Below are positions 27,844 through 36,077 of a stretch of 64,000 nt of DNA, in pieces. Numbering within the stretch: the first letter of the stretch is position 1; every line of letters starts with the position of its first letter. The position numbers were made by a program, and so were the translations under genes. Where the stretch lies: NCBI RefSeq assembly GCF_019100495.1, contig NZ_JAHRVA010000003.1, positions 186,001 to 250,000 of the forward strand. Direction: 5' to 3'. Source of the DNA: Falsochrobactrum tianjinense. Its GTDB lineage: Bacteria; Pseudomonadota; Alphaproteobacteria; Rhizobiales; Rhizobiaceae. The notes beneath the pieces were generated by a model. It was given only the letters and a program-made list of their open reading frames with translations. It made no database searches and was not told the DNA's origin.

Positions 27844-28911
27844 ATGCATGTGGTAACAAGGCCGAAGCTCGCATTCTGGACGGATGCGGAAGAGCTTGAA
27901 TGCGTTTCCTACCTGCCGGAAGCGCCAAACGTCATGACCTTCTGCTTTCAGTCTCCGTCCGGGGCGCTGTTCAGCTTCGATCCGGGGCAGTTCCTTACTT
28001 TGGAACTGCCCGTACCGGGCGGATCGATCTATCGGACCTATACGGTTTCATCCTCACCTTCTCGCCCGACATCGCTGACAGTTACCGTCAAGGCACAGCC
28101 GGATTCCATTGGTACACGCTGGATGTTCGATCATTTGCGGCCGGGTATGCGTTTGCGTGCGATCGGTCCCGGTGGGAATTTCTCGATCGCGAGTCATCCA
28201 GCCGATAAGTATCTTTTTATTTCGGCGGGGTCAGGCATTACGCCGATAATGTCCATGACCACCTATCTCTACGATTCCGGGCGCGATATGGATGTGGTTT
28301 TCGTCAACTGCGCGCGGCGCCCGTCAGAGATCATTTTCCGTGAGAGGCTGGAACACATGGCCTCCCGCGTGAATGGGATCGACTTGAAGTGGGTTATTGA
28401 GGAAAGCGATCCCTATAATCCATGGACCGGTTACAAGGGCTTTTTCAACCAGTTGATGCTGGGCCTGATGGCACAGGATTATCTGGAGCGTGAGGTCTTT
28501 TGCTGTGGACCTGAACCTTTCATGCAGGCGGTGCGCGAGGCACTGATCGGTCTCGGCTACGACATGGAGCGTTATCATCAGGAAAGCTTCCATGCACCGC
28601 TGCCGGAAACCGAATTGGTGCCTGACGATGTGACGCCTGACGAGGAAAGCAGGGCGGAAATCGAGTTCACCCTGTCCGGCGTCTCGATGGCCTGCGCAGA
28701 GACCGACACCATTCTTGCCGCTGCGCGCGCCGCAGGCTTGATGATTCCTTCAGGTTGCACAATGGGGATTTGCGGGACCTGCAAGATTCACAAGACCGAA
28801 GGACAGGTCCATATGGTGCACAATGGCGGCATTACCGATGAGGATATCGAGGATGGCTATATTCTCGCTTGCTGTTCACATCCTCTTGGTCACGTCAAGG
28901 TCGAAGTCTGA
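27844..28911 (+). CDS. Oxygenase reductase with FAD, NAD and plant-type 2Fe-2S domains (GbcB-like)
   Basis: 355 residues. FAD-binding barrel first (YRTYTVSSSPSRPTSL at about 60-75), then NAD-binding domain (YLFISAGSGITPIMSM, about 122-137; CCGPEPFM near 220), then a C-terminal chloroplast-type [2Fe-2S] domain with C-x4-C-x2-C (CTMGICGTC, about 300-308) and a fourth Cys about 30 residues on. It delivers electrons from NAD(P)H to the Rieske oxygenase encoded 4 bases upstream. Last gene of the operon; a terminator follows. Confidence 0.9.
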   Translation: MHVVTRPKLAFWTDAEELECVSYLPEAPNVMTFCFQSPSGALFSFDPGQFLTLELPVPGGSIYRTYTVSSSPSRPTSLTVTVKAQPDSIGTRWMFDHLRPGMRLRAIGPGGNFSIASHPADKYLFISAGSGITPIMSMTTYLYDSGRDMDVVFVNCARRPSEIIFRERLEHMASRVNGIDLKWVIEESDPYNPWTGYKGFFNQLMLGLMAQDYLEREVFCCGPEPFMQAVREALIGLGYDMERYHQESFHAPLPETELVPDDVTPDEESRAEIEFTLSGVSMACAETDTILAAARAAGLMIPSGCTMGICGTCKIHKTEGQVHMVHNGGITDEDIEDGYILACCSHPLGHVKVEV

Positions 28912-28917
28912 GCAGGC

Positions 28918-28946
28918 GGAGGTTTTGAGCTTACCTCCTTTTATTT
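28918..28946 (+). terminator. Terminator of the oxygenase-reductase operon
   Basis: GGAGGT (28918-28923) pairs with ACCTCC (28933-28938), 9-base loop, followed by TTTTATTT. It begins seven bases after the reductase stop codon. Confidence 0.75.
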
Positions 28947-29009
28947 ACCCGGTGGAACGCGGATAATGTCGTGGTGTTTACGGGCATTGCTTATGCTGAT
29001 TGCCTGTGA

Positions 29010-29588
29010 TCATCCGACAATGTCCTCGCCCCAGCGCGTCAGCGCTTCGCCAGGATCGACGCCTGCCCAATTGATAAGCCGCGCGGCGATCTCTCTGATC
29101 ATGTCCTCAATGGTAGCTGGTCTGGCATGGAAGGGCGGTACCGGCGGCGCGATGATGGCCCCCATTCGTGCAAGAAGTTGCATGGCCGTTAGATGACCTT
29201 CGTGCAGCGGCGCCTCGCGCGCGGCGACGACCAGTCGACGCTTTTCCTTTAGCACCACATCGGCGGCTCTTGTCAGAAGGTTATCGCCCAGCCCATGCGC
29301 CATGGCCGCTAGGCTGCGCATGGAACACGGTACCACGATCATGCCTTCGGTGCGGAAGGAGCCGCTGGCGATGGGAGCGGCCAGGTTGCGGGGCGAGTGA
29401 ACCTGATCGGCCAGCGCGCTCATCTGGTCAAATCCGCTGGTGCCGAGTTCGTGGGCAATGGTTATGCGCGCACCAGCGGTTATGACCAAATGCGTTTCCA
29501 ATTCCTTGTCTGCCAGCTGCCGCAGTGTTTCCAGCGCCAGAACCGCACCCGAAGCGCCGGTGATGCCAACGATCATGCGCCTTCGCAT
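29010..29588 (-). CDS. ubiX: UbiX-like flavin prenyltransferase
   Basis: 192 residues if started at the ATG at 29588, which has AGGAAAGGTG upstream; the ATG at 29576, overlapping the ubiD stop as ATGA, is the alternative and would give 188 residues. The sequence shows the flavodoxin-like FMN site (GITGASGAVLALETL) and the conserved VVPCSMRSLAAMAHG and PLHEGHL segments. The enzyme prenylates FMN to make the prFMN cofactor of UbiD decarboxylases. It is downstream of and overlapping the ubiD-family gene, so the two form a functional pair. Confidence 0.9.
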   Translation of the reverse strand: MRRRMIVGITGASGAVLALETLRQLADKELETHLVITAGARITIAHELGTSGFDQMSALADQVHSPRNLAAPIASGSFRTEGMIVVPCSMRSLAAMAHGLGDNLLTRAADVVLKEKRRLVVAAREAPLHEGHLTAMQLLARMGAIIAPPVPPFHARPATIEDMIREIAARLINWAGVDPGEALTRWGEDIVG

Positions 29589-31090
29589 TCCATCACCTTT
29601 CCTAATTGAGACAACAACTCCGGCCACCGCTCATTCACGCTATGCTGTATTGCGGCTTCCATTTCCAGCTTCACCCCCCATTCCCGGCTGGTTTCGCTGC
29701 CGACCTTGCGCGTGGCGTCGAAGCCGACTTTGCCGCCCAGCCCCTCCAGCGGAGAGGCGAAATCGAGATGGTCGATCGGGGTACGTTCGGCCAGCATCAG
29801 ATCGCGCGACGGGTCCATGCGCGTAGCGAGCGCCCACATCACGTCAGCCCAGGAACTGATGTCGATATCGTCATCCACCACGATGAGCATCTTGGTCATG
29901 GAAAATTGCGGCAGCAGGGACCAGAATCCCATCATGACGCGCCGCGCCTGCCCGACATATTTCTTGGCGATCGAAATCACCGCGATCCTATAGGAACAGG
30001 CTTCCGGTGGCAGCCATACATCCACGATTTCGGGCAATTGCTGGCGCAACAGCGGCTTGAAAATCTCCAGCAGCGCCGTTCCCAGTATGGCTGGCTCGTC
30101 AGGTGCGCGACCGGTGAAGGTAGTGAGATAGGCTGCATCATTGCGGACCCGCATCCTCTTGAGGGTGAAAACCGGATAGTATTCGGGTGCGTTATAATAA
30201 CCGGTATGGTCGCCGAACGGTCCTTCAAGCGCGGTTTCGGTCAGCGATACGGTTCCCTCCAAGACGATTTCGGCGCTTGCTGGCACATGCAGGGGAATTT
30301 CGGCGCATGGCGCAAGTCCCGCCCGCCGGTTATTAATCATGCCCGCTAGTGCAAGTTCCGATATGCCCTCGGGCGCGGGCATCACGGCGGCGAGTAGCGT
30401 TGCGGGGTCCGCACCGATTACTACGGCAACCGGCATCTCCTGTTCCAGCGCTTGCCACAGACGATGATGGCTGGCGCCACCGCGCATCGGCAGCCAACGG
30501 ATGATTGCGCGGTCGGGACCGATCACCTGCATGCGGTAGATGCCAAGGTTGTAGGTGCTCACATCGTCCTCGCCCGGTGGGCGGGTGATGACTACTGGCC
30601 ATGTGATCAGCGGCCCGGCATCGCCCGGCCAGCAGGTCTGTACTGGCAGTTGCGAGAAATCGGGATTGGTTTCCTGCCATTGTTGGGGTGCCCTGACAAT
30701 CTTCGGTCTTGCCTGAAGTGCGCCGCGCGCTGCCGGCAGCAACAGCCGTGCCTGCTTCAGATTTTGCGGCGGCTGCGGCGAACGCATCCATGCCAGAAGC
30801 GCCCCTAGTTCGGCGAGGCCGGCCATATCCGTACCCAACCCCCAGGCCACGCGCCGGGGCGTGCCGAACAGGTTTGTCACCACTGGCAGAGCAGCGGGGG
30901 TGCCATCTCCGTTCAGTGCCCGCGTCAATCGCATCGCTGGCCCGCCCGCAGCAATGACACGGCGATGGATTTCAGTGATTTCGAGATGCATCGAAATGGG
31001 CGCCGAAATCGTGGCAAGCTCATCCTTCCCCTCCAGAAAGGAGAGAAACGAGCCGAGATCACCAAATGGAGGAAAGCTACGCCGATGCAT
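29573..31090 (-). CDS. ubiD: UbiD-family prenyl-FMN-dependent decarboxylase
   Basis: 505 residues, full family length. The conserved catalytic region EGPFGDHTGYY (around residue 285) holds two acidic residues of the Arg-Glu-Glu network, and YRMQVIGPDRAIIRWLPMRGG (around 185) the arginine. In ubiquinone synthesis UbiD decarboxylates the polyprenyl-hydroxybenzoate intermediate. The position divergent from ubiTUV suggests that role here, though other aromatic acids are possible substrates for the family. It overlaps ubiX at its 3' end. Confidence 0.85.
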   Translation of the reverse strand: MHRRSFPPFGDLGSFLSFLEGKDELATISAPISMHLEITEIHRRVIAAGGPAMRLTRALNGDGTPAALPVVTNLFGTPRRVAWGLGTDMAGLAELGALLAWMRSPQPPQNLKQARLLLPAARGALQARPKIVRAPQQWQETNPDFSQLPVQTCWPGDAGPLITWPVVITRPPGEDDVSTYNLGIYRMQVIGPDRAIIRWLPMRGGASHHRLWQALEQEMPVAVVIGADPATLLAAVMPAPEGISELALAGMINNRRAGLAPCAEIPLHVPASAEIVLEGTVSLTETALEGPFGDHTGYYNAPEYYPVFTLKRMRVRNDAAYLTTFTGRAPDEPAILGTALLEIFKPLLRQQLPEIVDVWLPPEACSYRIAVISIAKKYVGQARRVMMGFWSLLPQFSMTKMLIVVDDDIDISSWADVMWALATRMDPSRDLMLAERTPIDHLDFASPLEGLGGKVGFDATRKVGSETSREWGVKLEMEAAIQHSVNERWPELLSQLGKVMECEGA

Positions 31091-31253
31091 GAAATGGCTC
31101 CGATCAATCAGGATAAGCTGTGTCGCTCAAGCCATGCAGGGCGTGTAAAGTCGTTGCGGTAGCGCAAAGAACCTCCAATCCGGGCAGACCGAAGATCTCA
31201 AACTGCCGCCAGCACCTGAGCCTTCGCCGGTTACAAGATGAATCCCGTTCTGT

Positions 31254-31292
31254 TTGACACAGCGCAAAGTTCTTTTTTCCATTTGTATATAT
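31254..31292 (+). promoter_or_regulatory. FNR/NnrR-type box and -10 element before ubiT
   Basis: TTGACACAGCGCAA at 31254-31267 fits the TTGAY-N4-rYCAA pattern of CRP/FNR-family anaerobic regulators, with the right half in the NnrR/DNR form (CGCAA). An AT-rich TATATAT (31286-31292) follows at about the spacing of a class II FNR promoter, and the ubiT ATG is at 31323. Binding by FnrN/FnrL or NnrR is inference. Confidence 0.55.
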
Positions 31293-31322
31293 CGATCAGG
31301 CTGCCATGATACGGAGGTCTAG

Positions 31323-31874
31323 ATGGGTCCCAATCTTCATGAGGGCGCCAGCCTTCCCGCTTTAATCCGGCGCAGCCTTCCCCCACGTTCAGGTGCGCCT
31401 CTGGGGCCGCTGCTTACCTTGTCGCTGCGTTCACTGGCGCGGCGCTTCCCGCGCTTGTTCGAACGGCTGGGCGAATATCGTACCCTACGCTACCTGATCG
31501 ACCCGACCGACCTGCCATTCGCCTTCATCATGGTCCCCGATGATCGGGCCTCGGTGGTGCGCGTCACCGGAAAAGATACTGAAAGCTCCTGCGACGTTGT
31601 CATTCGCGGTCCGATCCTGATGCTGCTTGGCATACTTGACGGCACGCTGGATGGCGATGCGCTGTTCTTCCACCGTACTATCTCCGTTAGCGGTCGCACA
31701 GAGGCGGTGGTGGCATTGCGCAACGCCATTGAGGACGCCGAGCTGCGTCCATCCGATCTTCTGGGTCTGCGCGGGACACTCGCCCGTGTTGCGGATGCCG
31801 GCATCCTCGGTGGTCTCGGTACGATCCGCCATATGGTGGCGAACGCCCCTTTAACTGAAGGCAGCCGGATATGA
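31323..31874 (+). CDS. ubiT: UbiT, SCP2-type lipid carrier for O2-independent ubiquinone synthesis
   Basis: 183 residues with an SCP2 sterol-carrier domain (about residues 60-150; DVVIRGPILMLLGILDGTLDGDALFFHRTISVSG). In E. coli UbiT binds isoprenoid ubiquinone intermediates and with UbiU and UbiV allows anaerobic hydroxylation. GGAGG lies five bases before the ATG. The stop overlaps the ubiU start (ATGA). An FNR-type box upstream agrees with expression under low oxygen. Confidence 0.9.
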   Translation: MGPNLHEGASLPALIRRSLPPRSGAPLGPLLTLSLRSLARRFPRLFERLGEYRTLRYLIDPTDLPFAFIMVPDDRASVVRVTGKDTESSCDVVIRGPILMLLGILDGTLDGDALFFHRTISVSGRTEAVVALRNAIEDAELRPSDLLGLRGTLARVADAGILGGLGTIRHMVANAPLTEGSRI

Positions 31875-32866
31875 GCGGCAATATGGAACTGGTTTGTCCG
31901 GCAGGAACACCGGCGACGCTGCGCGCTGCCGTACAGGCGGGTGCTGACGCGGTCTATTGCGGCTTCCGCGACGAAACCAATGCACGTAATTTCCCTGGTC
32001 TCAATTTTTCGCCTGCGGAGATGGCTGAAAGCGTCCAGTTTGCCCACGATCATGGCAGTAAGGTACTGGTCGCCATCAACACTTTCGCGCGTGCCGGCGG
32101 CATCGATCCCTGGCGCAAAGCAGCCGACACGGCAGCCGAATGTGGTGCCGATGCCATCATCGCTGCCGACATCGCCGTGCTCGATCATATGGCGAATGAA
32201 CATCCAGATACGCGCCTGCACCTGTCCGTTCAGGCGGCGGCTGCAACGCCCGAGGCGATCGCCTTCTATGTGCAAACCTTCGGCGTGCGCCGCGTCGTGC
32301 TGCCGCGCGTACTTTCTGTGCAGGAGATTGCAGCTCTGAACCGCGCGATCGATGTGGAGACGGAGGTCTTCGTGTTCGGCGGTTTGTGCGTCATGATCGA
32401 GGGCCGGTGTTATCTTTCTTCCTACGCTGCCGGCAAGTCGCCGAACCTCGATGGCGTGTGTTCCCCACCGGAAATGGTGAGCTATGACGAGGACAAGGAT
32501 GGCATAGCCGCGCGGTTAGCCGGCTTCACTATTGATCGCTATGAGCCTGGTGCACCCGCTGGCTACCCCACATTGTGCAAGGGCAGGTTCAAGGCAGGGA
32601 GCAAGACCGGCTATCTGTTTGAAGATCCCGTCAGTCTCAATGCCGGCAGCATGATTGTCGCGTTGAAGGCGGCTGGGGTCACTGCGCTGAAGATTGAGGG
32701 CCGTCAACGGGGCAAGGGCTATGTTACCGAGGTTGTGCGCGCCTTCAGGAAGGCGGTGGATGCTGCTGAGCAGGGCCATGACGCCACCGAGATCGACAGT
32801 ATTCTGTCCAGTATGTCGGAAGGCGGCAGGCAGACCACAGGCGCTTATCGCAAGATCTGGAGATAA
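31871..32866 (+). CDS. ubiU: UbiU, U32-family Fe-S hydroxylase component
   Basis: 331 residues; an in-frame ATG four codons later would match the E. coli N-terminus exactly. Cysteines 173, 180, 197 and 236 have the same spacing (7, 17, 39) as the four [4Fe-4S] ligands of E. coli UbiU, in the contexts GGLCVM, EGRCYLSSY, DGVCSP and YPTLCKGR. With UbiV it forms a heterodimer that hydroxylates the ubiquinone ring without O2, using prephenate as oxygen donor in E. coli. Operon with ubiT (overlap) and ubiV (adjacent). Confidence 0.95.
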   Translation: MSGNMELVCPAGTPATLRAAVQAGADAVYCGFRDETNARNFPGLNFSPAEMAESVQFAHDHGSKVLVAINTFARAGGIDPWRKAADTAAECGADAIIAADIAVLDHMANEHPDTRLHLSVQAAAATPEAIAFYVQTFGVRRVVLPRVLSVQEIAALNRAIDVETEVFVFGGLCVMIEGRCYLSSYAAGKSPNLDGVCSPPEMVSYDEDKDGIAARLAGFTIDRYEPGAPAGYPTLCKGRFKAGSKTGYLFEDPVSLNAGSMIVALKAAGVTALKIEGRQRGKGYVTEVVRAFRKAVDAAEQGHDATEIDSILSSMSEGGRQTTGAYRKIWR

Positions 32867-33769
32867 ATGATGCCGCTGATCAAGCTGACATTGGGGCCGC
32901 TCTTCTTCCACTGGCCGACTGATCGCCTGCGCGACTTTTACGCTCGCATCGCCGACGAGGCACCGGTGGAGCGCGTTCATGTCGGCGAGGTGGTGTGCGG
33001 CAAGCGTATGCCATTTTCCGATCCCATCTGGCCGGAGATTATCGAACGGCTTGAGCGCGGCGGCAAGGAGGTGGTGCTGTCCACACTTGCTGCTCCCGCG
33101 ACTGTGCGTGAGCGCCGTGCCGTTGCAGGCTTATGCGGGAATGAACGGCTGGTTGAGATCAACGATGTCACGGCCCTGCCTGCTCGCGGCGGCACGCCCT
33201 TCGTTACCGGGCCTTTTCTTAATGTCTACAACGAGGCAACGGCGCGCTTTCTTATCCGCCACGGCGCGGCCACCATCTGCCCACCCGTCGAGCTTTCCCT
33301 CAAAACCGTGGGTACGATAGCTGCGGCCTGTCCGGAGGCGGAGTTCGAGATATTCGCTTTTGGGCGGCTGCCGCTGGCGATTTCGGGACGTTGTTATCAT
33401 GCGAGGCTGCATGGGCTGCATAAGGATTCATGCCAGTTCACCTGCGAACAGGATCTGGACGGTCTTGCCGTCGACACGCTGGACGACCAGCCATTCTTGG
33501 CGATCAACGGCGTGCAGACTCTTTCAGCGCAGGTGCACGCTGTTCTGGCCGATCCGGCTGAATTTTCTGCCTACGGCATAAAACGGCTGCGGTTGTCGCC
33601 GCATGGCTGCGACATGGTAGAAGTGGCGAAAACCTACAGAGGGATTATCGAGGGGCGGCAGGAACCGCAAGCGGCGCGTTTCGTCTTGTCCTGTCTTGAC
33701 CTGCCGGGAACGCTGGTTGACGGATATGCGCGAGGCGAGGCAGGATCGCTGCCGGTAGTGCCAACCTGA
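32867..33769 (+). CDS. ubiV: UbiV, U32-family Fe-S partner of UbiU
   Basis: 300 residues starting directly after the ubiU stop. Putative [4Fe-4S] ligands are C44 (GEVVCGKR) and a C-x12-C-x3-C group (SGRCYHARLHGLHKDSCQFTC), the spacing known for E. coli UbiV. The N-terminal LTLGPLFFHWP is typical. It completes the anaerobic ubiquinone hydroxylation module. Convergent with the nar-operon parvulin gene, 61 bases away. Confidence 0.95.
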   Translation: MMPLIKLTLGPLFFHWPTDRLRDFYARIADEAPVERVHVGEVVCGKRMPFSDPIWPEIIERLERGGKEVVLSTLAAPATVRERRAVAGLCGNERLVEINDVTALPARGGTPFVTGPFLNVYNEATARFLIRHGAATICPPVELSLKTVGTIAAACPEAEFEIFAFGRLPLAISGRCYHARLHGLHKDSCQFTCEQDLDGLAVDTLDDQPFLAINGVQTLSAQVHAVLADPAEFSAYGIKRLRLSPHGCDMVEVAKTYRGIIEGRQEPQAARFVLSCLDLPGTLVDGYARGEAGSLPVVPT

Positions 33770-33830
33770 GCCAATTTCCAGAAGGCGGCGAAGGATATGA
33801 TGCAATAGATATCCTGACTGTAGGCTCCGT

Positions 33831-34643
33831 TCATGGCATTTCAGCAAAGTCGATGCCAGTCACTTCAGCCTGTGCTGCGAGCTCCTGGACATAGATGCGG
33901 CTGGCACGTACCCAGTCGGCCTTTTCCTGCGCTTCGCGCAGATGCGGCAACACAGTCGAAAAAGGTAGCACCTCGCCGCGCACCCTCGCATCCAGTCGGA
34001 TCAGGTGGAGGCCATAACGAGATTCCACCGGTGTTTCGGAAATGGCTCCTTCTTCCATAAGGCCAAGAGCCGCCTCGAATTCTGGCACCGTATCGCCCGA
34101 GGCAAGCTGGCCGAGCACCCCCCCATTCGCCCGCGATGGGCAGGCGCTGTATTCGGCCGCTAGCGCTGCGAAGCGGCGTGGATCGTGTTTGAGATCAGCA
34201 AGCACGGCATCGGCCCTCTGGCGTGCTGTTTCGCGTGCGACTGTATCGCCGGGGGCGGCGGTAAACAGGATATGCGCGGCCTCGAACAATGAGGGACCGC
34301 GAAATCTGTCCGGCGCGGCGTCATAGACCGCGCGTAATCGGGCTTCGTCGATCGCAGTCGGTGCGATGGCGCTTTCCAGAAGCTGGCGGATCAGCGCCTC
34401 CTCCTGCGTTTCCCATTTCCCTTCTTCCAGTTCGATTGGTTCGGGTGTGATGCGGCGCGTCCTTGCCTCCTGCAACAGAATCTCACGCAGCACCAACGCC
34501 TGCGCTGCCGCCTGCCAGGCCCAGCCGGGCTTGCCTTTCGGCACCGGATGATTTTGCGCTTCTGCCGCGATTGCCTCGGCGGCGATGGTGATGCCGTTGA
34601 CTGTAACCGGCACTGGAGCGTTGGTAAAATCGAGGACTCTCAT
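33831..34643 (-). CDS. Parvulin-type peptidyl-prolyl isomerase (NifM-like) of the nar operon
   Basis: 270 residues from the ATG at 34643, which overlaps the narI stop as ATGA. The N-terminal half is a helical SurA/NifM-like chaperone region. The parvulin domain is at about 125-230 (FEAAHILFTAAPGDTV, AAEYSACPSRANGGVLGQLASGDTVPEFEAAL, ESRYGLHLIRLD). No signal peptide is seen, so it is probably cytoplasmic. Genes of this type end narGHJI operons in several proteobacteria and are thought to help nitrate reductase folding or maturation; its client here is inferred. Confidence 0.88.
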   Translation of the reverse strand: MRVLDFTNAPVPVTVNGITIAAEAIAAEAQNHPVPKGKPGWAWQAAAQALVLREILLQEARTRRITPEPIELEEGKWETQEEALIRQLLESAIAPTAIDEARLRAVYDAAPDRFRGPSLFEAAHILFTAAPGDTVARETARQRADAVLADLKHDPRRFAALAAEYSACPSRANGGVLGQLASGDTVPEFEAALGLMEEGAISETPVESRYGLHLIRLDARVRGEVLPFSTVLPHLREAQEKADWVRASRIYVQELAAQAEVTGIDFAEMP

Positions 34644-35377
34644 TCGCCCGGCTCCATACCTGACCGCGCCAATGGCTTCAGCCCGGTAGGCGCGGGCTTG
34701 GCCCCGCGCCGAGAGCGCACGATCTGATAGCCAGGTCGCCATAGATAGCGCACCGGGGCTGAGAACATATGCACCAGTCGGGTGAAGGGAAACAGCAGGA
34801 AGATGGTCAGGCCAAGCAGGATATGCGCCTTGAACAGCCAGTGCACGCCAGCGACATAATCGGCTGCGCCGGAGCGCAGATAGACTATGCTTTGCGCCCA
34901 GTTCATCAATCTGACCATTTCCGAACCGTCGAGATGGCCGAGCGAAACCACGATGCTGGCGAGTCCCAGCAGCAGTTGCGCCATCAGCAACACCATGATG
35001 CCGGTATCGGCCAGGGTGGAGTTGGCACGGATACGCGGATCGAACAGTCGCCGGTGCAACAAGAGCATGCCGCCCACCAGCGCCATCAATCCGGCTATGC
35101 CGCCCGCCAGGATGGCAAGGATTTGCTTTGCTTCATGGCTGATGCCCAGCGCGTCGAATATCTGGATCGGGGTCAGAAGGCCGACCAGATGCCCGGCAAA
35201 GATCGCCAGCACACCAACATGAAACAGCACCGATCCAGCAATGAACTGCCGCTTGCGCAGGAGCTGGCTCGATTTGGATTTCCAGGTGAAGGGATCGCGG
35301 TCGTAGCGGATGATACTTGCCACGACCATCACGGTGATGGCGATATAAGGATAGATACCGAAGAGGAAGTTATTCAT
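34640..35377 (-). CDS. narI: Respiratory nitrate reductase gamma subunit NarI
   Basis: 245 residues, five membrane helices, starting at the ATG at 35377. Histidines near HVGVLAIFAGHLVG and in the last helices (GVHWLFKAHILLGLT) are the expected ligands of the two b hemes. NarI oxidises ubiquinol at the periplasmic side and passes electrons to NarH. It is followed by the parvulin gene (4-base overlap) and preceded by narJ. Confidence 0.95.
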   Translation of the reverse strand: MNNFLFGIYPYIAITVMVVASIIRYDRDPFTWKSKSSQLLRKRQFIAGSVLFHVGVLAIFAGHLVGLLTPIQIFDALGISHEAKQILAILAGGIAGLMALVGGMLLLHRRLFDPRIRANSTLADTGIMVLLMAQLLLGLASIVVSLGHLDGSEMVRLMNWAQSIVYLRSGAADYVAGVHWLFKAHILLGLTIFLLFPFTRLVHMFSAPVRYLWRPGYQIVRSRRGAKPAPTGLKPLARSGMEPGE

Positions 35378-35390
35378 CTCTGCCTCCCAT

Positions 35391-36077
35391 TTAGCGTACG
35401 GTCGACGCCGGTGCGGGGTCCATGCGGGCAAGAATATCGCGGCTGATCGGGCAGCCAGCGTTCGGATCGGGGCCGAAAGTGACCTGCGCTTCCTCCCAGA
35501 CAGCATCAAGGGCGTCCAAATCTTCCGGATTGTCATCCTGTTGCGACAGCAGCGCCTGCGCTTCTTCCGTCTCCGGATCGGCAGAGGCGAACGTCACCAG
35601 CGCTTCGAACACGGCGCCATAAACGCTTTCGCGTCGCGCCAGCCGCTCGGCAAGGGCGATGAGGATATGGCCTGCATCGGCCAGAATCTCACGCGCCTCG
35701 GCCAGCGGCTGCGTCGAAAGAAACTCCAGCAGCACCGGCAGGTAGTCGGGCAGTTCTGTCCCGGCAAGATCGAATCCGCCGGCACGATAGGTTTCCAAAA
35801 GATCGACCATTGCTCCGCCCCGGTCGCGGCTTTCGCCATGCACATGCTCGAACAGATTGAGCGACAAGGTGCGCGAACGGTCGAACAGCAGTACATAGCG
35901 CTCCTGAAGATCGTAAAGGTCGCCAGTCTCCAGCGAGGCTAGAAGGGGTTCCAGCGCAGCAATAGCGGCTGATGACACGACACCTTCACTCAAAACCTCG
36001 CGGATCGCCGGGATTGCCTGTTGCAGATCATGGCCCGGATAAGTGAGCAGGGCCGACAGGGCTTTGAAGGTCTTCAT
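35391..36077 (-). CDS. narJ: Nitrate reductase maturation chaperone NarJ
   Basis: 228 residues from the ATG at 36077, overlapping narH as ATGA. The sequence is the helical TorD/NarJ type (MKTFKALSALLTYPGHDLQ opening, FEHVHGESRDRGGAMVDLLETY core at about 90-110, DYLPVLLEFLS). NarJ is needed for cofactor insertion into NarG and for membrane attachment of NarGH, and is not part of the final enzyme. Confidence 0.95.
   Translation of the reverse strand: MKTFKALSALLTYPGHDLQQAIPAIREVLSEGVVSSAAIAALEPLLASLETGDLYDLQERYVLLFDRSRTLSLNLFEHVHGESRDRGGAMVDLLETYRAGGFDLAGTELPDYLPVLLEFLSTQPLAEAREILADAGHILIALAERLARRESVYGAVFEALVTFASADPETEEAQALLSQQDDNPEDLDALDAVWEEAQVTFGPDPNAGCPISRDILARMDPAPASTVR

Noticed and set aside
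33792-33815. 7-bp inverted repeat AGGATAT/ATATCCT between ubiV and the parvulin gene as a terminator
   Set aside because: The stem is AT-rich, the loop is 10 bases and no T-run follows on either strand.
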